Part shown: in pieces, positions 25,669-35,561 of the stretch
Position numbering within the stretch: the stretch's first letter is position 1
Layout: each line of letters starts with the position of its first letter
NCBI RefSeq assembly: GCF_963675585.1
Contig: NZ_OY776414.1
Coordinates: forward strand, 1,653,001-1,717,000
Origin: an uncultured Draconibacterium sp.
GTDB lineage: Bacteria > Bacteroidota > Bacteroidia > Bacteroidales > Prolixibacteraceae
Direction of reading: 5' to 3'
DNA length: 64,000 nucleotides
Notes under the pieces: generated by a model
The model's input: only the letters and a program-made list of their open reading frames with translations
What the model was told of the DNA's origin: nothing
Databases searched by the model: none
Program-made: the position numbers and the translations under genes

Positions 25669-27816
25669 CTATTCTCCAGATAAACCATCGGCAAAACCAG
25701 CATATGCGGGTTTGCGATAATAACCTTCATTCCATAATCCAATGGGTTCGCCAGCTCTCCAGCCAGAACCTGTAGGACTGTCAAGAGGGCTCCACGCTGT
25801 AATTCCATATTGTTGACCGGCAGGAATTATCTCGAGATACTTTTGTACTACAAACTTGTACATTTCAGCCTGCGCCTCGTAATCTGCTTCAGTTGCTTCT
25901 GTCGTCTGTTTTTCAACACCGATATCCAATTCTGAAATTTTTATAAGTTTACCTGTTGCTGCAAGCAAAGTAAACATTTCGCTAATCTTGTCTTTATCAC
26001 TATTTATATTGATGTGCATTTGAGTACCTATACCATCAACCTGCGCTCCCTGACTTTCAATGTATGAAACATACTGAATGATACCTTTACATTTATCAAG
26101 ATTATATTCGAGATTATAATCATTAATAAAGAATTTATCATCAGAATTTCCATATTGACGGGCCAAATTAAAGGCAGTTACTGCATAATCTTTACCCATG
26201 TAATCCTGCCAGTAGAACTCATCGCTATTCAATTCACGACCTTCACCCGTTTTCAATTCATAAGGATTGCCATCATCCATAGGTTCGTTTACAACATCCC
26301 AGGCTTTTACGTAATCCTTTGTAACACCTAACATTCCAGCAATAAACCTTTCCATTTCGCTGGTAATGGTATCTCTTTTTTCTTCCGGTGTCATTTCAAT
26401 TATCTGACCTCCACCTTCTTCGTTAAACCATTTTACCTGTATATTATCGAAATAATAGCTGGTTGCAGTGGCTCCCAGGTTAAAAGCAATACAAGTTACC
26501 TCTGAAGTATTATCGGCAATGGTAATTTCTTTTACAAAATGAGTCCATTCTGAAGTAAAGCTAACTTGTCCGAAAAAATCCCAGTGTTTATAAGCATACG
26601 GTACAGTATGTGCCTGTGTAGGAATTGCAGCCGGTGCATCAGCTTTTACATCCATCTCCAAAATGTATTTCTGCCCCACTTGAGTAGCATCAGGGAAGGT
26701 AAAAAAGAACTGGCTGTCCCAATCGTTTGCACGAACGGCATCGTTTGTAATTTTCAGAGCTCTTCCTTTTCCTTCAGCACCTTCGCCGGAAGCAGTAAAA
26801 TTCATTACTGCATTTGAGTTGCCCTGATAATTGTTTGAATTATCCGATTCAAAATTATTTTCTGAAACCACATCCCAGCTTGGACCACTTGCTTCAGGAT
26901 TTAACCATTCAACCTTTATATTATCAAAATAATAAGTGGTAACATTGTGACCCAGATTAAATGCAATTGTCGTACATTCTGAAGTGCTACCATCAATTGT
27001 GGTTTCAACAGAAACCTCACTCCATTCTGTTGTTGGATTTATAGCACCAAAAAAGTTCCAGTGTTTATATGCACCCGGAGAACGATGTGCCTGCGTTGGA
27101 TAACTCACACCGGCATCAGCTGATTTCACATCCATGGTAAGTCTATACTGTTGTCCCTCAACTGTTTCCTGTGGGAAAGTTACAAATAACTGTACATTCC
27201 AGTCATTTTCAGTTTTTGATGGATTCACAATGGTTAAAGCTCTGCCATCGCCATTATTCGAAAAAGAATATTCAGCACCAGCCAGTGAATAGTTTGTTGC
27301 ATCATCATCTTCAAAATCAATTTCGGTTAGCACTTCCCAGGCAGGTCCACCTGCTCCGGGAATTTTTATAGGAGCAATAATGCCATTCAAATATTCAGCA
27401 TTTTGATTGGCATGCCAGGCAAGCGTGTGACCATAGATTGTAATTCCTGCTTCCTGAGCTTTAGATACAAAGTTTTCCACTCTTCCCAAATCTAAACTTC
27501 CGTCGCTTTGTACAATTGCGCCATGTTTCATTTCCCATCCGGCAGTCATTTCATCAAAATTTGAACTTACATGACTGTAACTCAAACCTTGCTCGTTAAA
27601 ACCATCCACCGACACACCGGCTCCCAACTTAAAGTCGGGGCTGGCACTACGATCAACATAGTTTTTCAGTACGTCGTACTCATTCAGGTATTCTAACCGT
27701 GCGAGACTTTCTGGTTTATCGACAATATAGTCGGGCATTATATAATCTTCACAAGATACCAAAGCCAGTAAGGCAAAAGCACCCAGCCAAAATTTATTTA
27801 AATATTTCATATCCAT
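25669..27816 (-). CDS. GH10 xylanase with two inserted carbohydrate-binding modules (Xyn10C-like), surface lipoprotein
   Basis: Endo-beta-1,4-xylanase predicted to sit on the cell surface and make the first cuts in xylan. The 715-residue protein has lipobox Cys22 (ALVSCEDY). The GH10 barrel is split: the first part at about 45-145, then two tandem CBM4/22-like modules at about 158-306 and 312-466, then the rest of the barrel at about 478-712. The two modules are clear duplicates, sharing PTQAH, YKHW.FFG, AFNLG and YYFDNI. The acid/base is E511 in WDVVNEPMDDG and the nucleophile E629 in KISELDIGVE. This architecture and its position after xusE match Prevotella bryantii xyn10C and Bacteroides surface xylanases. 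Two in-frame ATGs (27816, 27810) are equally possible starts. Confidence 0.95.
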   Translation of the reverse strand: MDMKYLNKFWLGAFALLALVSCEDYIMPDYIVDKPESLARLEYLNEYDVLKNYVDRSASPDFKLGAGVSVDGFNEQGLSYSHVSSNFDEMTAGWEMKHGAIVQSDGSLDLGRVENFVSKAQEAGITIYGHTLAWHANQNAEYLNGIIAPIKIPGAGGPAWEVLTEIDFEDDDATNYSLAGAEYSFSNNGDGRALTIVNPSKTENDWNVQLFVTFPQETVEGQQYRLTMDVKSADAGVSYPTQAHRSPGAYKHWNFFGAINPTTEWSEVSVETTIDGSTSECTTIAFNLGHNVTTYYFDNIKVEWLNPEASGPSWDVVSENNFESDNSNNYQGNSNAVMNFTASGEGAEGKGRALKITNDAVRANDWDSQFFFTFPDATQVGQKYILEMDVKADAPAAIPTQAHTVPYAYKHWDFFGQVSFTSEWTHFVKEITIADNTSEVTCIAFNLGATATSYYFDNIQVKWFNEEGGGQIIEMTPEEKRDTITSEMERFIAGMLGVTKDYVKAWDVVNEPMDDGNPYELKTGEGRELNSDEFYWQDYMGKDYAVTAFNLARQYGNSDDKFFINDYNLEYNLDKCKGIIQYVSYIESQGAQVDGIGTQMHININSDKDKISEMFTLLAATGKLIKISELDIGVEKQTTEATEADYEAQAEMYKFVVQKYLEIIPAGQQYGITAWSPLDSPTGSGWRAGEPIGLWNEGYYRKPAYAGFADGLSGE

Positions 27817-27829
27817 CTTGTTTTAACGG

Positions 27830-28864
27830 TTAGTTATCTTTAAATGAAGGTGAGAAAGTTTCAATACTTACTCCACGGTCGCGAACTACCAAAGTATCTT
27901 TGGTTGCATAAGTCTTGCCCCCCATATCAATGGTGTAATCCAAATAAATGACATTCCTATCTTTGTTACCCCAGCTGTTTTTATCGCCATTTGCAACAAA
28001 AGCACCGCTGCCACTTGCGGTAAATCCTTCAGAAACGGAAGAAACAGTACATTTATTTTCATTGTTAAATGACAATAGTAAAGTACAGGTTTCATTTGTA
28101 TTGCTGGCGTTTACAAGAGATACAGGATACTCAACCGAATTTAAAGAGGCGGTTACCATATTTGCCAAATCATCAGATTCAACGTAATCTGCATGTCGAA
28201 CAACGGTACTTGTTTCTGCTCCTTCTGTAATCACATCTACTCCACGACGCAAGTAGTTTGCATGCCATTGATTAATAAATTTAACACAATAAAGCGTGTA
28301 ATCTTTTGGGAGTACATCCCAGGCCGTTGCATCGTTGCGGGTTGCACCATCAAATTTTGGAACACCCGAAAGAATAGAATCTGCATTCACAACATTTGTC
28401 ATTCGCAAAGGAATTACATAGGTGTTGTTTAAAGCATTTGCATCGGCAAAGAATGCATCTGTAAGTTGAACTTGAACACCACCCTGCAATTCTTTATCCA
28501 GAAAAATCTGATTCGCTGCCAGTGTAAAGTAATTACCAGGCATTGCTAGTACAGGTGATGTATAATTGCCATCGAAAAATAAATTAGTACACAAGGTATT
28601 GTCAACTGTTACATCAATACCAATGCTTTTATCGTTGGAATATACACCTCCCATGGTTGCATATATTTCACATTTGTGCTCGTTGTCAAGTGTATTGTCT
28701 ATAATATCATCTCCCAGAACAATTGTTCTTACAGGGTATTGATAGGCAAAATACACCGTACTGTAATCAAAATCCGGGAATTCAATATCCTGATTTTCAC
28801 AAGACATCATCAGAAATGACAAAAGCCCGGCTGATACTATCAATAAAATTTTAAACTGTTTCAT
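27830..28864 (-). CDS. xusE: XusE-like surface glycan-binding lipoprotein (DUF1735-type)
   Basis: A 344-residue lipoprotein (Cys22, FLMMSC) with an N-terminal DUF1735-like beta-sandwich (about 30-160) and a C-terminal beta-rich domain (about 190-344). It is predicted to be outside the outer membrane, where it would help bind xylan for the SusC/D complex. The order xusA-B-C-D-E-GH10 is the same as in the xylan-utilization core of Prevotella bryantii and Bacteroides xylan loci, so the symbol rests on synteny. No catalytic motif is seen. It starts 35 bases after xusD. Confidence 0.82.
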   Translation of the reverse strand: MKQFKILLIVSAGLLSFLMMSCENQDIEFPDFDYSTVYFAYQYPVRTIVLGDDIIDNTLDNEHKCEIYATMGGVYSNDKSIGIDVTVDNTLCTNLFFDGNYTSPVLAMPGNYFTLAANQIFLDKELQGGVQVQLTDAFFADANALNNTYVIPLRMTNVVNADSILSGVPKFDGATRNDATAWDVLPKDYTLYCVKFINQWHANYLRRGVDVITEGAETSTVVRHADYVESDDLANMVTASLNSVEYPVSLVNASNTNETCTLLLSFNNENKCTVSSVSEGFTASGSGAFVANGDKNSWGNKDRNVIYLDYTIDMGGKTYATKDTLVVRDRGVSIETFSPSFKDN

Positions 28865-28899
28865 ACTTTCAATTATTTATAATTTTATTATTCAGAAAA

Positions 28900-30678
28900 T
28901 TACCAACCTGCATTTTGTTCCAGGTTGCTCCATTTCTGTATCTCTCCGTATGGTAGTGGACCATAGTACATATAATCTTTATAATCTCTGGCTTCAACAT
29001 TAATTGAAGTGTAGGTTAACGATCCATTTGGATTTTCGATTTGCATACCAGTTGCCGTTTCATTTAAATTTGCAACTTTCCAACGGCGTAAATCCCAGAA
29101 ACGTTGGTTTTCAAAACAAAGTTCCAGGCGGCGTTCGTTTCGAATTAGTTCCCTCATTTTATCCTGATCGCTTTTCGCTGATTCTAAATAAGCATCGTTA
29201 TTATCGGTTCCAATACCTGCTCTTTCGCGAATGGCTTTAATTACATCGTAAGCCGAATACGTATGACTACCTGTTCCTGTTGGTCCCCAGGCTTCGTTTG
29301 CAGCCTCGGCGTATGCCAGAAATATTTCGGTATAACGAATGCGGGCAGTATAATGCTTTTGCTCCGTATCAAATTCAGGATTCGGATTACAATCATAGCG
29401 TAATAACTTGCGCATATAATAACCTGTTCGGGTAGATAAACCACTTTCCTTGTTAATGGCATCGTTATTCGAACCATAAGCAGCTGTTACAATAACATCG
29501 CTGTTTGGTCCTTGCTGACTTTCGTTAACCACAATATAGTTTGACAAACGGGGATCGCGGTTGGCATAGGGATTCATTGGATCGAAATTACCTGCCGGAT
29601 CGGTAATAGGATATCCATTTACCATTGGGAACGCATCAACCAAATTTTGAGTTGGATTTACACGTCCTTTTCCATACAACGAAGGAGGGAAATTATCGGC
29701 TTCCCAATCGTTGTTTTGGCCAATATCACTTCTCCAGATAATTTCAGCAGGATTTACTCCTGAAGCTAAACCTTCGATTTCGCTTTTATTGGCATACCAC
29801 GTTCCTCCATTTCCAGCTAAACCAGCGACTCCATCAATACGATCGAGAACGGGTGCAGCATAATCGGCTGCGTCTTCCCAGGTAATACTAGTTCCTGCTT
29901 CATAGGCAGGACTGGATGCTAATAATGCAACCTGCGCACGAACAGCTTCTACAATTCGCCCGGTAATACGACCACGCATCAGGTTTCCATTTACCCGATT
30001 GTAGTCACCGGCATTGGTAACACCAAGCGATACATATTTTGCTGGAATTTCTGAATTCGAAATATCACCAAAATCCAAAGGAAGAAGACTGATTGCTTCG
30101 TCGGCATCGGCAAGAATCTGATCAACACACTGTTGGAAAGAATTTCGCGGCAGATTAAAATCAGATGAAGATGATTCTGATTCGGTAAGAATTGGAACCC
30201 CCAATAATTCACCACCTTGCGACCAACCACCATGAGCCAGTAACAAATAGTACATTTGTACAGCACGCAAACCGTAAGCTTCACCTTTTAATCGATCGTT
30301 GTACATTGTACTAATAACTTCATCTTTACTCCATACCACCTCATCTGTATTTTCAAGAAACAGATTCAGGTATTGAATGGCATTTTTACGTCCTTGCCAT
30401 TGCGACAATGGATTGTTATTTGAAGTCCACGAACCGGTGGCCATCATCAAATAGTTATTGCTATTATCATTCGACACTGCATCATCGGTAGCTACATCGC
30501 TATTGGGTGTAGATGCATAAGGCAGTAGAATATAGGCATTGGCTAAAATGCCCTGAGCATAAGTAGGTTCATTGTACATGGCTTCGAGCCCCCGGTTGTT
30601 CTCAAGAGCCGGTTCGATAAAATCTTCGCAGGCTGTGAACAACAGTACAAGTACCAAAAGTTTTATTATATTTTTCAT
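28900..30678 (-). CDS. xusD: SusD-like outer-membrane glycan-binding lipoprotein XusD
   Basis: RagB/SusD family lipoprotein (592 residues, lipobox Cys17 in LLFTACEDF) that caps the SusC barrel and binds xylo-oligosaccharides. Typical SusD features include helical TPR-like repeats and a C-terminal ELCFENQRFWDLRRW block followed by YGPLPYGEIQKW. It follows the shorter SusC (xusC) by 29 bases, making the second SusC/D pair. Ligand is inferred from the xylan context. Confidence 0.92.
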   Translation of the reverse strand: MKNIIKLLVLVLLFTACEDFIEPALENNRGLEAMYNEPTYAQGILANAYILLPYASTPNSDVATDDAVSNDNSNNYLMMATGSWTSNNNPLSQWQGRKNAIQYLNLFLENTDEVVWSKDEVISTMYNDRLKGEAYGLRAVQMYYLLLAHGGWSQGGELLGVPILTESESSSSDFNLPRNSFQQCVDQILADADEAISLLPLDFGDISNSEIPAKYVSLGVTNAGDYNRVNGNLMRGRITGRIVEAVRAQVALLASSPAYEAGTSITWEDAADYAAPVLDRIDGVAGLAGNGGTWYANKSEIEGLASGVNPAEIIWRSDIGQNNDWEADNFPPSLYGKGRVNPTQNLVDAFPMVNGYPITDPAGNFDPMNPYANRDPRLSNYIVVNESQQGPNSDVIVTAAYGSNNDAINKESGLSTRTGYYMRKLLRYDCNPNPEFDTEQKHYTARIRYTEIFLAYAEAANEAWGPTGTGSHTYSAYDVIKAIRERAGIGTDNNDAYLESAKSDQDKMRELIRNERRLELCFENQRFWDLRRWKVANLNETATGMQIENPNGSLTYTSINVEARDYKDYMYYGPLPYGEIQKWSNLEQNAGW

Positions 30679-30707
30679 AACTTAATTCTTTTTGTGTTAC
30701 TCATTCA

Positions 30708-33572
30708 TTAAAACCGGGCTTTTATACCAATGTTATAGAATCGCGTTTGAGGAGCTCTGGTAGTCTCCAACTCTAAGGTTTCCCTTTCTTTTGAAATGGT
30801 TAACAAGTTAGCTCCACTTACGTATGCCGATATTTCTTTAAACAGAAAATTCTGCAACATGCTTTTGGGTAAATCATAAGTAAGCTGAACTTTCGCCAAA
30901 TTAAAACGATCGGTTTTATACATCCAGTAATCAGAATCGCGGAAATTATTGCTCCCACCTTCCGTTGTTAAGCGTGGATAAGTAGCTGTTTCTTTTGTTG
31001 TTTCGGTCCAACGATCGCGTACTACTTCTGAATATTTACCATCGCCTTTCACCCAGTAATAAGCGCTATTTTTCATTGCATAAGCTCCGTAATTACCTGT
31101 TCCTAAAACAAAAAGCGTAAAGTTTTTCCATTTTGTTGTCAGGTTAACTCCCATTGTTAAAGGAGCTCCACTCCAACCGGCACGACCAAGGTAAACAACG
31201 TCTTTGCTATCAATAATCTGATCGTCATTTTGATCGATGTATCTCAGGTCACCTGGTTTAACAGTACCTCCAAATTTCTGTTCCGGAGCATTGTCAATTT
31301 CATCCTGGCTCTGAAACAAGCCTGCATTTTGTAATCCCCAAAGTCCATCAATTGAGCGTCCCTGACGATTTTGGTAATCGAACTCATTATTCTCATCGCG
31401 TTGTGTTGCCTCTGATGTATAATAAGTACCCGACACGCCCAAATTAAAATCAACTTCACCAATTTGTTTCTTCAGATTTACATTAAAATCGAAACCAACC
31501 CGTTTGTCGTTGTTGTAGTTCACATAAGGAACAAAAGAAGCGTCGGGATAGTAAGTAAAGAAATAATTCGGGTAAACTGTCATTGGCTCAATGATCATTC
31601 CTTCCATTGAATTAAGAAAGAATGAAGTGTTAACCGTTAACAGTTTATCCCACATGGAGGCCATCAGATTAGCAGAAACTTCTTTTCTTTTTACAAAAGT
31701 CAAATCTTCGTTGCTTCCTCGTTTCGAATTTGTTGACCGCTCGGAAGCTCCATCGTACCATCCCCACCAGGCACCACTGGCCTGTGTATAATTGGCTTCG
31801 TACATGTAATAATCTTCAATATCCAAATCTGAATTCAGAATACTTCCGGATAAACTTAATGTCAACTCATCAATAGCGGAAGCATCGGCAAGGAAATTCT
31901 CCTTTTTCATTTTCCAACCTAAAGTTACTGAAGGTGAAATTGCTTCGCGATGACCTTCAGCCAACTTCGCTGAGTGGATCACAGAAGCTCCAAGGTCGGC
32001 ATAATACTTTCCTTTGAAATTGTATCCCACCTGCAATCCAATATTTGCATTACTTGTCCGGTGGTACACTTCCGATCTGGTTTGCTGATAACCTGATGCA
32101 ATTAACATGGCATTAAAGTTATGCGTTTCATTGATCGAATTCTCGTATGTAAAATAACCGGAAAATGCAATGGTTTGATTGCTTACACTATTACCGATGT
32201 TCTGAACACCCGATTTTTCGTCGTTGTTGAACTTGGTTAAACCAGCAATTACATCGCTACCATTATAATTGTACCACGCCGGTTGATATACTGCATAAGA
32301 GTTATTGTACGAAGTATTATAAGAAGTAGCATAATCTACAGCAAATTGTGTATGAAATGCCAGACCATCCAGCAGGTTTTTCAAATCAAAATCCAAACCT
32401 GTATCAAACTGAAACTGACGACTTGTCCATTTACTGTAACCTCCTGCATAATAATCGGCAAAAACGTTTTTCTGATCTACTTGTGTTCCGGCCAAAAAGT
32501 ATTCACCCCCAATAATATTATTACTACCGTTAACCAGGTTCCATGACGCCAGATCATTCTCATCGATATAACTTAAGGGCATTAACGGAGCTACACGGTT
32601 TGGACGCATAATGGAAGAATAAATCCAGTAATTGTCGGTAATATTATCATTTGCATCACGGTCAGTTGCATTTGCACTTCTTGCATTGTAAAAAGTTGCA
32701 TTTGCATTGATATAAGCACTGATAAAATCGTTAATATTCAGGTCGATATTACCACGTATATTTAAACGATCTGTTTTGTTGTTTTGTGCTTCACCAAACT
32801 CGAATACGTCTCCCTGATTGTAATAACCAATATTGGTATAAAAACGAGCTCGTTCACTTCCTCCAGAAATTTCGGTTGTCACGTCGGTACGATTATAAGC
32901 TTGTTTTAAATAGTCAGAAGAATAGAAATCAACATTCGGATAACGATATGGGTTATTTCCTGACGAATACTGATAAATATCTTCATCACTATAGGAAGGC
33001 GACAAACCATCGTTTACCTGTGCTTCATTATACAGGGTCATGTATTCGGCCGAACCCAAATATTTAGGATAGCTTTTGGATACATGAAATCCGGTATTGG
33101 CACGTACATCAATTTTTAAAGGTTCTTCCTGTCCTCTTTTGGTTGAAATATAAACCACTCCTTTTGCGGCACGGCTGCCATACAAAACAACCGCAGAAGC
33201 TCCTTTTAAGAAACTAATTTGGTCAATTTCGGTTGGCAACACATTATTGGCATCGCGAGGTATTCCGTCAACAAGAACAAGGTATTCACCCATTCCCCAT
33301 AAAGAATTACCGCTCAAGCCACCAATGTAACCTTGCATATTGTCTAAACTGTAGGTGTTATAATTCTTCTTTGTCAATTCGTTGTAATTGACAACAGAAA
33401 CACCTCCCAAAAGGTCACTTTGAGCTACCTTTCGATAGGCAATCTGTACCAGTGGATCTTTTGCATTATCCAGCGAATCAGTTCCATTTACCACAACTGC
33501 CTGTGCCTCCATTAACAATGGAAGTAAAACAAACATCGCGTATAAAATGAATCTTTTTTGTATATGTTTCAT
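30708..33572 (-). CDS. xusC: SusC-like TonB-dependent transporter XusC (short form)
   Basis: TonB-linked outer-membrane transporter of 954 residues with signal peptide (about 1-23). The plug begins almost at once (VLVDGIPRDANNV and LYGSRAAKGVVYISTKRG near 95-145) and a 22-strand-type barrel follows, ending in an aromatic residue (GIKARF). It lacks the CarboxypepD-regulatory-like N-terminal domain present in XusA, and the TonB-box-like segment is weak. Short SusC partners are found in tandem xylan systems, so this looks like a specialised second channel rather than a truncation. Confidence 0.92.
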   Translation of the reverse strand: MKHIQKRFILYAMFVLLPLLMEAQAVVVNGTDSLDNAKDPLVQIAYRKVAQSDLLGGVSVVNYNELTKKNYNTYSLDNMQGYIGGLSGNSLWGMGEYLVLVDGIPRDANNVLPTEIDQISFLKGASAVVLYGSRAAKGVVYISTKRGQEEPLKIDVRANTGFHVSKSYPKYLGSAEYMTLYNEAQVNDGLSPSYSDEDIYQYSSGNNPYRYPNVDFYSSDYLKQAYNRTDVTTEISGGSERARFYTNIGYYNQGDVFEFGEAQNNKTDRLNIRGNIDLNINDFISAYINANATFYNARSANATDRDANDNITDNYWIYSSIMRPNRVAPLMPLSYIDENDLASWNLVNGSNNIIGGEYFLAGTQVDQKNVFADYYAGGYSKWTSRQFQFDTGLDFDLKNLLDGLAFHTQFAVDYATSYNTSYNNSYAVYQPAWYNYNGSDVIAGLTKFNNDEKSGVQNIGNSVSNQTIAFSGYFTYENSINETHNFNAMLIASGYQQTRSEVYHRTSNANIGLQVGYNFKGKYYADLGASVIHSAKLAEGHREAISPSVTLGWKMKKENFLADASAIDELTLSLSGSILNSDLDIEDYYMYEANYTQASGAWWGWYDGASERSTNSKRGSNEDLTFVKRKEVSANLMASMWDKLLTVNTSFFLNSMEGMIIEPMTVYPNYFFTYYPDASFVPYVNYNNDKRVGFDFNVNLKKQIGEVDFNLGVSGTYYTSEATQRDENNEFDYQNRQGRSIDGLWGLQNAGLFQSQDEIDNAPEQKFGGTVKPGDLRYIDQNDDQIIDSKDVVYLGRAGWSGAPLTMGVNLTTKWKNFTLFVLGTGNYGAYAMKNSAYYWVKGDGKYSEVVRDRWTETTKETATYPRLTTEGGSNNFRDSDYWMYKTDRFNLAKVQLTYDLPKSMLQNFLFKEISAYVSGANLLTISKERETLELETTRAPQTRFYNIGIKARF

Positions 33573-33615
33573 TTGTTATTCGTTTTTTATTACAAAATGC
33601 TTTAACTCAATTTGA

Positions 33616-35550
33616 TTACCATCCCGGATTCTGTGTAAATTCCGGATACATAGAAGCATCAGAGATTTTTAATGGAAACCAGTAATGTTTTACTCCAAAT
33701 TGACGCGTTAAAATAACTTCTTCTCTAAAGTTGGCAACTCTGGCATCCTTCGGATCATTGTCTTCATAGAAATCAGAGCTTTCCACACGGTCAAACTCTT
33801 GCGAGGTTTTCACATTGTACGGATACTCGGTAAGCAGCAACCAACGTTGAAGGTCGTTAAAACGGAAGCCCTCGAATGATAATTCTACAGCACGTTCTCT
33901 TCTTACTTCATCAAGAAATTTACTGGCACTTGATGTATAGGCTGCATCTACATGGCCCGCTCCAACGCGGTCACGAAGTGTATTTAATGCTTCTTCTGCG
34001 GTTTTAGAGAAATTTGCAGATTTTCCGGTAGCACCACCAAATGCAGCACATGCTTCGGCATACATGGTATATATATCGCCTAAACGCATATAAGGCAAAT
34101 AAGTATGTAAATTACCACTCCAGTTGTAGATACCGTCGTATTTATTTGCGGTATGTGGCACCAATTTCTGAATCAAATAACCGGTACGGCTGCCATCGGC
34201 CGGATTTCTCATTGTACCACCGGTAGCCAGACCAGTATGACGTAAGTACTCCATATCGGCAGGCATTGTCGCATTTACATATTTAAATCCATCGAATACG
34301 ATGTCGTGGTAAAAACGTGGGTCGCGGTCTTTGAATGGATACTCTGGATCGAACCCTGAATTTGGATCATCTATTGGCAAGCCGTTTGCCATCCCATAAT
34401 TTTTCACATAATTGGCAGTTGGGTGGTGGATGATATTATCGTGTTCCACCAAACCTTTTACTTTAGGACCGAATGTTTTTGCGGTATTCCAGTTACTACC
34501 GTTGTAATCGGTAGAAGGGCCACGAAAAATAGCTTCGGTTGAACCAGGCATTAACCAGTTTTGCCCTGAAGTATAAAACATATCGCTGTACTTAGAACTT
34601 GCATCTTTCGTCTTTTTGTGATTATAGATATCTTCATAATCAAAATCGACTAATGAATACTGTGTCGCTCCACTTTCAACGAGGTCTAATAATTCACCCA
34701 AAGCATCAGCAGCTTTTCTGGCATATTCTTCGTCGTAATTATAGGTATTGGCTCCACCTGTTTCTGCTCCGTTTTTCATTAACGGACTTGCTGCCCACAA
34801 GTAGTTTTTTCCCAAATAACCCAATGCCATAATTTTATTGGCACGTAACTGGTTTTTACCTAATGTATTTTTACCTACTGCGGTTTTATCCCAATCAATT
34901 GGTAATAAATCAGCAGCTTTTCTCAAATCGGCACCTGCCTTATCGGCACATTCCTGATAACTCAAACGAGGTAAGGTTAATTTCTCTCCCGAGGGAAGCG
35001 CCTCTTCAATATAAGGTAAACCACCAAAATATTGAATCATTTCGAAATGCCACCAGGCTCTGAAAAAATACAACTGACCTGCAATAATATCCTTTTCTTC
35101 CTGCGATGCAGAAGTTAGTTTGTCGAGGTTAGCAAGGCCAATATTCGCTTTACGAATACAATACCAGGCATGCGCCCACAAACCATGATCGAATTTATTA
35201 GTAGAAGTAGGATTTGCATTATCGTCATCTAACCAGGTACCTGCATTGTTTTGCCATGCCCAGAAGTTACCGATATCAACCTGGTTGGTCATATGCCAGC
35301 TACCTTCAAGGTTAAATAATTCATCATCTCCCCAGTTCCACGAAGTAGTCCAATATTTTTTCTCTTTATCGGGAATACAATTGTAGATTTCCTCTATGTA
35401 GCCCTGAAAATTTGTAAAATTCGAAAAGGCCACTTCTTCAGACACGATTGATTCAGGCTCTTTTTCCAAATAATCTTCGCAGGAAAAGAGTCCCAGTGCT
35501 AATACGGACAGCAAGCTGCCCCACATTAGTATCTTATATTTATGTTTCAT
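33616..35550 (-). CDS. xusB: SusD-like outer-membrane glycan-binding lipoprotein XusB
   Basis: RagB/SusD family lipoprotein, 644 residues from the ATG at 35550 (an upstream TTG at 35559 is less likely). Lipobox Cys24 in LFSCEDY. The C-terminal signature RAVELSFEGFRFNDLQRW is clear. It lies two positions after the SusC XusA and forms the first SusC/D pair of the tandem arrangement. Predicted to bind xylan chains at the cell surface and hand them to XusA. Confidence 0.93.
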   Translation of the reverse strand: MKHKYKILMWGSLLSVLALGLFSCEDYLEKEPESIVSEEVAFSNFTNFQGYIEEIYNCIPDKEKKYWTTSWNWGDDELFNLEGSWHMTNQVDIGNFWAWQNNAGTWLDDDNANPTSTNKFDHGLWAHAWYCIRKANIGLANLDKLTSASQEEKDIIAGQLYFFRAWWHFEMIQYFGGLPYIEEALPSGEKLTLPRLSYQECADKAGADLRKAADLLPIDWDKTAVGKNTLGKNQLRANKIMALGYLGKNYLWAASPLMKNGAETGGANTYNYDEEYARKAADALGELLDLVESGATQYSLVDFDYEDIYNHKKTKDASSKYSDMFYTSGQNWLMPGSTEAIFRGPSTDYNGSNWNTAKTFGPKVKGLVEHDNIIHHPTANYVKNYGMANGLPIDDPNSGFDPEYPFKDRDPRFYHDIVFDGFKYVNATMPADMEYLRHTGLATGGTMRNPADGSRTGYLIQKLVPHTANKYDGIYNWSGNLHTYLPYMRLGDIYTMYAEACAAFGGATGKSANFSKTAEEALNTLRDRVGAGHVDAAYTSSASKFLDEVRRERAVELSFEGFRFNDLQRWLLLTEYPYNVKTSQEFDRVESSDFYEDNDPKDARVANFREEVILTRQFGVKHYWFPLKISDASMYPEFTQNPGW

Positions 35551-35561
35551 TGTTTTCAATA

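Noticed and set aside
30708..33572. XusC as a truncated pseudogene
   Set aside because: It has its own signal peptide, complete plug and barrel, and a conserved place in the xus order; a short form is more likely.
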